Source: Membranipora membranacea (lineage: Eukaryota > Bryozoa > Gymnolaemata > Cheilostomatida > Membraniporidae). From it: a DNA stretch of 64,000 nucleotides. The stretch is taken from positions 33,728,001 through 33,792,000 of the forward strand of contig OU612065.1 of assembly GCA_914767715.1 (NCBI GenBank), written 5' to 3'. This document shows positions 56,290 through 64,000 of the stretch, in pieces. The position numbers and the translations under genes are program-made. The number at the start of each line of letters is the position of its first letter. Position 1 is the first letter of the stretch. Below the pieces are notes generated by a model. That model searched no databases and was not told the DNA's origin. It saw nothing but the letters and a program-made list of their open reading frames with translations.

Positions 56290-58528
56290 CTGAAATAACA
56301 TAATATTGAAATGCCAAGTTGACTTCAATTTATCTTATGCAGTCATTTTGTAGAAAGATTGGTTTTTATTTCTAGTTTTACCAGTTTTCAACCGTAAATT
56401 ATTGCATTGTACTACTATTGACTAATCCTATGATACAGGTGTCGGCTGGTATTTGATGATAGTTATGTCGTCTGTATATGTATATATGTATATATGTATA
56501 ACCGTGGCTTTAACCCATTTGTTTCACTAGATAAATGACTGTCATTCTCACTGCATAAATAGATGATAATTGAGTAGATCAATTCAATAAGTTATAGCCT
56601 AGCTAGTGATAAATGAGAAGAAGTTTGTTGCAATGGATTTGAATTGATAGAGTGGCACTAGTCACTAGTGGTATTGAGTAGTTATGAGTAACAACACAAC
56701 AGCCCGGTTGGATGACCAGTTTTGTTACTCCTTTCCTTGCTTGCTGTTTGAATTGATGATGTTTTGTGCCCCCAAAGGGGGGGGGGGGCTAGCCAAACTT
56801 TGCACGACAAGACCCGTCCCAATAATGTTTTGGACTTGAAGTCAATAGAGTGGTAGATGAGTAGTAATGAGTAACAACACAACAACCCGGTTTGATGACC
56901 AGTTTTGTTACTCCTTGCCTTGCTTGCTGTTTGATGATGTTTTGTAGCTGGCCCCAAAGGGGGGCTAGTCAAACATTGCATGACAAGACCCGTCCCAATA
57001 ATGTTTTGGACTTGGAGTGAACCTGTGTTGTACTCAAACTGATAAAAATTTAAGCAAGTTAAGTCCGTCAAGATTGTTAGATTGTTAGCTCCCAGTCTCA
57101 ATCATTGACTTTGACTATAGACCATCAATGTTGCTTTGGAATAAGTCGGCCAAGAGCAAACTGTGGGAAATATGGGATCACCCTACTTTGTTTCTGCTAC
57201 ATGTTAGTTAGTAATTTTACCCAAACTAGTAGCTTGCTGTTACTTCTTAAACTTTGATCATTTTGCACATATATACTGGTGCCTAGACAAATGGATCTCA
57301 TTGCCTAGACTGGCAATAAGCAGAAAAACTGAGGGGGTTTTAGTTTCAGTTAGTAGCCAGAGTGATGTGTCGTCTAATCATAAGCCAATACAGCCACAAC
57401 CAGTTTTCCGAAAGGGATTGCTAAGCCATCTATTTTCCACTTACACCCAGGTCATCTCGATGAGTTGGAAACTAGCCAATAACCGGCCGTAGGTGGAAGA
57501 TGCCTGCCAAAATCCTCAACACAATCACACAGTAAAATTCTGTGAGCTCTGACCCAGTAAGACTGGTGTTTAACAATGCTTACTCGGCGCACTCAAAGCG
57601 CAGGTGTGCCCCAGGGGGTATTTCAATTAGAAACAGCCAAAATCACGATCTGGTCGCTCACTCCCTGAGTGAGTGATACCTGCTAGGTTCTCACATTCAG
57701 ATCGCTCACTCACTTGATGGAACTATATACATTCTGAGTGAGCGATCTCGGAGCGATTTTGTCTAATTGAAAGACCAAGTGAGTGATAACTTTGGAGCGA
57801 TGTGATAGTGATAACTTGCTTTAGTAAAGGATTGCTCTTTCTAATTTAAAGACCCCCCTGTTTGCCTATAAACTCTGAGCAAACCGATTAACAACGGCTC
57901 AAGAAAGACACATAGGCAAACATGATCCTCATGTTCATCCTAGCTTACAAGAAGATCTTTTGTTCATCGAGTTTCATATTTTGGAAAACACATGATATTA
58001 TAATTTATCAGATCTTTCGGGTTTGGCAAAAATATAAACGGTATTACAGTCCGGGAATTCATGAGTATTTCCACCTCAAGTTTTGATCATCAGACAAGTT
58101 ACATGTTAATTATTATGTATGATAATTTTTCTCTGTGTTCATATAATCTCACTCACGTTATGTTAGGCGCAGCAGTTTCGCGATCACTTGAACTATCGGG
58201 TCGGCACTGATGTCATTTATAGACTAATACTCATACCTATTAACATAACAGCACTCCACTCCCCACATAAAAGTATATTTATTTGCTGTGCTTGTAATTT
58301 TTATGAGATTCAGCAAGTTGTCGAGTAATTCCAGCACTTCAGGAGATGGATCAGCTCACAGTATAAAAGAAGTATCTGGTAAAGAACATCTAATCATAGA
58401 GAAAGTCCGCACCCAATATATTAGTTAGTCTCTTGTGTTCCCAGAATGTTGAATCATGCTCAATCCTCATACTTTCAGCTGAGCCTCGTACGCCAAACTG
58501 AATCTTCTGAGATAATACTGCAAACAAG
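56290..58528. other. region between the minus-strand gene and the EFTUD2 copy
   Basis: No exon of either gene is recognised here. A direct duplication lies at about 56689-57020, whose two copies share blocks such as GGATGACCAGTTTTGTTACT (first copy) and GACAAGACCCGTCCCAATAA, with a G-run near 56779-56791. A MITE lies at about 57613-57859. The 57301-57492 open frame has no domain. Confidence 0.5.
57613..57859. mobile_element. MITE with G/C-run termini (second copy)
   Basis: Ends are GGGGGTATTTCAATTAG and CTAATTTAAAGACCCCCC, imperfect inverse repeats. Internal GAGTGAGCGAT motifs match the element at 38479-38686 in opposite orientation. No coding content is seen. Confidence 0.65.
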
Positions 58529-61500
58529 ATGGATGCTGATCTGTACGATGAGTTTGGTAATTACATCGGACCGGACTTAGATGACAGTGATGATGAGTTA
58601 GCGGATCAGGATAGTGATGGGTCAGCTGACCACGACGCTGTAGATGATGATCCCAATGATGCTGACGTATGTATTTTATAGTCCTCCTCCATTCAAGTTT
58701 CTTCTTCGCAAAGTTTCTTTTTTTGCTTGACGTCGTTTCAACATCATCAAGCTGTTTTTGGAGTAAAGCACTAAGTCTTGGAGTTTACTATTTGTTTAGG
58801 AACTCAATTTGTACTTGGAAATGCATCCTTATTACACTCAATGTGCATGTAGAAGACCAATTACCCGACCTTGATAATCATTTTACTTTTTTGAACCAGA
58901 ATGATGATATGGATGGAGATGATGGTGACGCTGATATGCAGGTTGTACTACACGAGGATAAGAAGTATTACCCTACAGCTAGTGAGACGTTTGGTCCTGA
59001 TGTGGAGGTAAGTTAATAAGAGGATTTCCAATCCGCCTTCCTCTTGTGTTTATGACTATATATCAATAAGATTAGGTCAAGATTTTATTCTCATCTTAGG
59101 ATGTTTTTTTCACTGTAGTTATGCTGCCCTAAACATTTTTGGTTGGCAGTGTACCAATAAGTAGGAGCTCAGATGAGCCCATCAGATTGAGAAGGCATGC
59201 AAGCTAAATTAAGCCTGGATGCTAAGTATTCAAGTATAGTTTTGAAATTGATCAACTTTGGGAGCTAAGTTCTTGACGTTAGCATCTCAGTGACTTCACG
59301 TGTGATTTTTTAGACAATTGTACAAGAAGAAGACACCCAGCCGCTGACTGAGCCGATTATAGCACCTGTAAAGCAGAGAAAGTTTGCATATACAGAGCCA
59401 GAACTGCCTGTCACTACATATGACTATGAGTGAGTGAGGCTCATTACTCAGTCTTTTCCTGAGAAAGACCAATCCTGCTGATAAATTCCGATTAACATAC
59501 GGTGCCACCTCCGTTTTGGCCTTTTTTCCCAGTCTATATCGTGAATATCTTGCAACAACTCGTTTTTTGTTAGCTGATTTCGCCTTAGATGATAAATGAG
59601 TCATGAATTTTTGAGGCTGCAATTGGATGAATGTGGCATAATTTTTGTTTTCCATTCCCGATATCTCATATTGCGCTGCTCTTATCATATTTCAGGTTTT
59701 TAGCTGATCTGATGGACAATGCTGACCTGATCAGAAATGTGTCACTGTGTGGCCATCTCCACCACGGAATGGTAAGGAAAGCATTATCTCCCTGTTCCGT
59801 GATGTAAAGCAGCACAATAGTGGTTCGAATGTGCCCGGCAATATACCAGGCTGGCAAGTCAGACTCACAGTGTATGTATCAATCATTGTTATCTGTATTA
59901 CAGACCACGTTTGTGGATGCTCTGAAGGAGCAGACCCATCCTCAGTTCCGTAGTACAGACATGCTTACAGCTGACCTACGCTTCACTGACACGCTCCTCA
60001 CAGAGCAGGAGCGCGGAGACAGCATCAAATGACAGCCTATCGCTCTGGTACTACCTGATGTGAAGGGCAAGTCCTTCCTGTGTAACATATTTGATACACC
60101 CGGACACGTGAACTTCTCTGATGAGGTGACGGCAGCATTAAGAGTCAGTGATGGAGTTGTGATCTTTGTGGATGCTGCTGAAGGAGTAAGTTGTTATGTT
60201 TGAATTGTCTACTATTGCTCCACACTTTTTATCTCAACATATTTGTAAGCATGTCACAGCCAATACAAGTTTGAGTTTTCAGCATTCTTTAACTTGTCTT
60301 GCCTGCAATGGGGGATAACACAACATACATTCTTTAACTTGATGTTCTTTTTTGAGTGAAAATCACCCACAAGCGCGCCTCGATAAAGTTCTCCACGGGA
60401 TGACTAAGCTGTTTTCTCAGCCAACTGGAAGATTCAGTTGAGAGCTGCTAATATGTAGCTATCTCTCTATAAACAATCAACCAATACTGCCCCCCGCTCC
60501 CTCCACCACTATGGTTTGATTACAGGTTATGATGAACACAGAGAGATTGATACAGCACGCCTTACATGAGAGACTGGCCATCACTATCTGTATTAATAAG
60601 ATAGACCGTCTGATACTGGAGCTCAAACTTCCCCCTACTGATGCATACTACAAACTCAGACACATCATCGATGAGGTACGTATCGAGATTAGACATTAAG
60701 CTCACTTTGCTTAGATAAATTAGTATATATCCGTTGGTAATGGATGTCCATGATACTTAGAGATGGATCATAACCTGTATATAAAGCATTACACATTTAG
60801 GGCAGTTACGGCTATGCCTCTTTTTGCTGCAATCAACGACAAAAAGGAAAATATTATCCAGCTAGAGTTATGTTAATATTGATGGCAGCACCTTATTTTC
60901 CTTATTCTTATTCTCTTTATGGAGAGAAAATGAAGAAGATTTAGATGATCAGACTCAATGTTCAGTTGATCTAGTGGCACTATGTACACTTTGATAACAG
61001 AGTGCAGAAAAAAACTTCACCCAATTCAGATCCTTACACTTAGAAATATCCCTGTATCTAGATCAAACTACAGCAACAGTTTTTTCAGTTCACTCAAGGA
61101 AATTATTATTGTTTCAGATAAACGAGATAATAGCTAAGTACGGAGATGATGAGTCTCAGGGTATGGTCTCTCCTCTGCTCGGTAATGTCTGCTTCGCCAG
61201 CTCTTACTATAGGTTCTGCTTTACTCTGAGATCATTCGCTAACGTCTACTCTTAAACATACCAGGGTATCAACGATGTGGAGTTTACTAGGAGACTGTGG
61301 GGAGATATGTACTTTAATAGCAAAACGTAGGTTTAATAATTCTTTTTTAATGTATTTTCTCCTGGAATTTTGACATTCATATTAAAAAGTAGGGTTGAAA
61401 TATAAAAGTTCCAAATATTTTGACTGTTTACATTATGATGTAGGAGTCTGCTCATACCTGCCACTCAGTGAAGAGTTAACCCTCAAAATTTGGCTGTTTG

Positions 61501-63490
61501 TTTAAGGTTTACTTTAGGATATTGAAAAGATGTTTTGGCTTTTCCATACTGTAATTCATGTGTAAACTTTAAAATTTCAGCCGCAAATTCTCAAAGAAAG
61601 CACCACAGCCCGGAGCAGCGAGAAGCTTTGTGGAGTTTATACTTGAGCCTCTGTACAAGATCATATACAGGTATACAGGTACTCCTTGATCAAGTAGCGC
61701 TCTCCGCTTGATGTTAAAAACTTAACATCAGACTAAATTTATTTTCGTTGATGATAAGTTTCACTACTTAGTTTCATTTTTGACTATAGTAGCAACACAG
61801 TGAGAACTTCTGTGGAATGACTTTTTTGCCAATTTGAGTAGCTTTTCAAGAGTGTATCAACTTAGTCAGCCATTTATTTTATCCAACTTCAAGCAGCAAT
61901 CATAAAGGCACATGTATTGACTTGACTGCGTTTGCATCAACTATGTTATAAAAAAACAATAGTCTTTTGTGAGGCAATGGATACATGGACTCCTTTCTCC
62001 CTGTATTCTGGTGCAGAACCAACTCACCAGCTCGTCAGTTTTCTCTCATTTAGTAATTGGTCCATGCACTTGCCTAATGCCATTTAGTAAGAGACATCCT
62101 TCTGTGTAGCCACTGCTTTAGCCTATATTTCCTGTGTAGCCGCTGCTTTAGACTACATTCCCTGTGTATACAGATAGTAGGAGATGTAGACGAATGCTTA
62201 CCCATGGTGTGTGAGGAGTTAGGTATACATCTAACTAAAGATGAGAAGAGAATGAATATCAGACCACTACTAAGATTAGTTCTCTCCAGATTCCTCGGTG
62301 AAATGAGCGGTATGTATGATACTAGGATATAGCTAGTAACACCTCCTTGTGCCATGATTCTTATTTTGCCTGTGATACGAAAAGTTGGAGTTGTTTACTT
62401 CCATATATTGTGTGATCATGTGGGATAAATGTGCTGAAGTAGCAAACTTCAGGTAATAAATACCTCCTGGGCAGTCTGCGCCTTAAAATATGTGGAAACC
62501 TGACAGTTGACAGCGAATGAGCATGATTCTATACTTTGTACAGAATATTGTCAATCACTGGTCGAGATAAAAAAAAACACCTGTTGTCCTTGAATCAATG
62601 TTGGATCTTTTTTATAAAACTATGCTCTTATCATAGGAATGTTGAGATGGTAGTTACTATGCTCTAACACTGTATGTACTATTACAGGTTTTGTTGAGAT
62701 GGTAGTTACTATGCTCTAACACTGTATGTACTGTTACAGGTTTTGTTCAGATGGTAGTTACTATGCTCTAACACTGTATGTACTGTTACAGGTTTTGTTG
62801 AGGTGGTAGTTAATATGCTCTAACACTGAGTTGGCTGTTACAGGTTTTGTTGAGATGGTAGTTACTATGATAAAGTCGCCCTAGAGATAACGGTAAGACT
62901 AAAGTAGAACACTTGTACACTGGACCTCAGGATACTGAAGTAGTGGAGGGTATGATAGAGTGTGACTCTGAGGTAAGTTATCTGGTGGAGGGGCAACCGT
63001 ATCTTAAAGCAAAGTCCTCACTATGGCCAGTTCAATTCTTTGGCCCAATTAATCAGAGTCTGGAGGGCCTCAGACTAACTACACTTGTGAATCAGTTCAT
63101 TGTCATCTTCTGATCCTTGTTTTTACAGTACAGTATCAATTTGTGAGCTTTCTATATTGATATATTGAATTATATCAAGGAGCAACAGCCCTGTTACTCC
63201 TTGGTTTATATATAACTATATCGACTCATTCTGTCCCATTCTCTCCCTGTTCTGTCTTATATGTCATTCATATCTCACATTTACTGTTGATTTTAGTCAT
63301 CTCTCATGGTCCACACCACCAAGCTTTACCCGACAGACGATGCTACATCATTCCATGTGTTCGGATGTATCATGTCAGGGAATCTGTATGCTGGGCAGGA
63401 AGTGAGAATTCTGAGAGAGAATTACTCGATGGCTGACGAGGAGGATTCAAGAATCGGACAAGTCGGAAGACTTTGGGTCTCTGAGGCCAG
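58529..63490 (+). pseudogene. EFTUD2: EFTUD2 (U5 snRNP 116-kDa / Snu114) duplicated copy, damaged
   Basis: EFTUD2 is the EF-2-like GTPase of the U5 snRNP that drives spliceosome remodelling. Recognisable exons: 58529-58666 (starts MDADLYDEFGNYIGP), 58900-59007, 59314-59429, 59696-59771, 59904-60185, 60526-60675, 61118-61326, 61581-61670, 62174-62309, 62844-62972 and 63297-63490. They cover roughly the first half of the protein; the rest would lie downstream. Damage: the P-loop GHLHHGKT reads GHLHHGMT (codon 59769-59771); TGA in frame at 60030-60032; TAA at 61253-61255; the 61670 and 62174 ends do not match in phase; a frameshift at about 62882. Several conserved residues are also changed, for example FGC for FGR. 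Introns and most splice sites remain, so it is a segmental, not processed, duplicate. EFTUD2 is essential, so a working copy is expected elsewhere. Assembly error cannot explain all five lesions easily. Confidence 0.85.
62634..62895 (+). repeat. 52-bp tandem repeat of an intron-exon junction
   Basis: Five units of 52 bp each carry GTTACAG or ATTACAG followed by GTTTTGTTGAGATGGTAG, the start of exon 10 of the EFTUD2 copy. Only the last unit (acceptor at 62843) continues into the rest of the exon; earlier units run into CTCTAACACTGTATGTACTG and then repeat. The copies are nearly identical, with single-base changes such as GTTCAG for GTTGAG. Confidence 0.9.
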
Positions 63491-64000
63491 GTATTAATTT
63501 GCAAACCCTAAAGGGGTTAAGACATTAATAGGAAGAAAAAATTTGCCATTGAAAGTAGACTTGAAATAGATGCTAGCTAGCATTGACACACCCTCTTTAC
63601 TTTATATAAACTACCCTCTTGATAGCTAACATTAAATCCCCTAACCAGCTATATCAAACTCTTGCTAATATTTACTCCCATAGAGTATGTCCAAATTTCT
63701 TTATCTGCAGCTGCCCCTATTATTTAAAGAAAATTTTGGTTTGGTAGTAGAGTTCTCACCAGTGTGTGGCCATCACTTCTCACTATTGCGTTGTGTGCCA
63801 TTAAATTATTATTATTATCATATTATTATATTATTATATTATATGTAAATATTGTTTGTTTTTTTTACTTTATTATTCCAATATTGTACTCCTATTTTCA
63901 TCAGTAATTCACTATTCTGAATTTTGTACTGATGCCAAATAATGCAATATGCAAAACAAGCTCCAATCATATTGGACAGTCTGCGGAACCAGAATAGAAT
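63491..64000. other. intron sequence downstream of the last visible EFTUD2 exon
   Basis: No further exon is recognised. It contains an ATT-rich microsatellite near 63807-63845 and poly-T near 63858-63866. The next EFTUD2 segment (after VSEAR, where the family continues with a Tyr-His start) is not found before the window ends. Confidence 0.5.

Noticed and set aside
56682-57101. 139-codon minus-strand open frame
   Set aside because: It spans two copies of a direct repeat with low-complexity G-runs. The apparent protein repeat is just the DNA duplication.
59296-59688. 130-codon minus-strand open frame
   Set aside because: It covers exon 3 and the following intron of the EFTUD2 copy in antisense and has no recognisable domain.

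Overview
This is AT-rich nuclear DNA from an animal. It has split genes with GT-AG introns, many small inverted-repeat elements, LINE remnants and tRNA-derived repeats. Genes of the metazoan snRNA and spliceosome machinery (SNAPC3, EFTUD2) sit beside a true aspartate-type caspase and a Roc-COR GTPase. I infer an invertebrate, possibly an early-branching one such as a sponge. The species cannot be fixed from the sequence.

Layout. 1-3.9 kb: no gene, only repeats including a foldback element. 3.9-11.5 kb (+): an apparently intact eight-exon SNAPC3 gene, with a 12-copy 31-bp satellite in one intron. 11.5-14.7 kb: no recognisable gene. 14.7-47.8 kb, possibly to 50.7 kb (+): one very large gene whose exons join in phase throughout. 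It encodes a short acidic N-terminus, an LRR start, 17 tandem two-LRR cassettes (type A), 7 more of a second kind (type B), a Roc GTPase and COR domain in one 1.9-kb exon, then a complete caspase domain over several exons. All but one of the LRR exons are 141 nt with phase 2 at both ends; the exception is an in-frame 90-nt version. Its introns hold LINE fragments, tRNA-like repeats, foldbacks and several elements inserted at TTAA. 50.7-55.0 kb: repeats and no gene seen. 55.05-56.29 kb (-): three exons forming the 3' end of a gene with a Gly-Cys-Pro-Ala motif, tentatively CARF-like. 58.5-63.5 kb (+): a multi-exon EFTUD2 (U5-116 kDa / Snu114) copy with intron structure mostly preserved but several lesions, so a duplicated pseudogene that runs on past the last recognisable exon.

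The central result is the LRR-Roc-COR-caspase gene. A repeat-rich recognition array, a nucleotide switch and a protease with its catalytic His and Cys lie in one reading frame. This looks like a single-chain sensor-switch-executioner. The LRR part was built by repeated tandem duplication, and one solvent-exposed codon differs in most cassettes while the flanking sequence and introns stay almost identical. I do not know a described animal protein with this architecture. Sensing and cell-death roles are inference.
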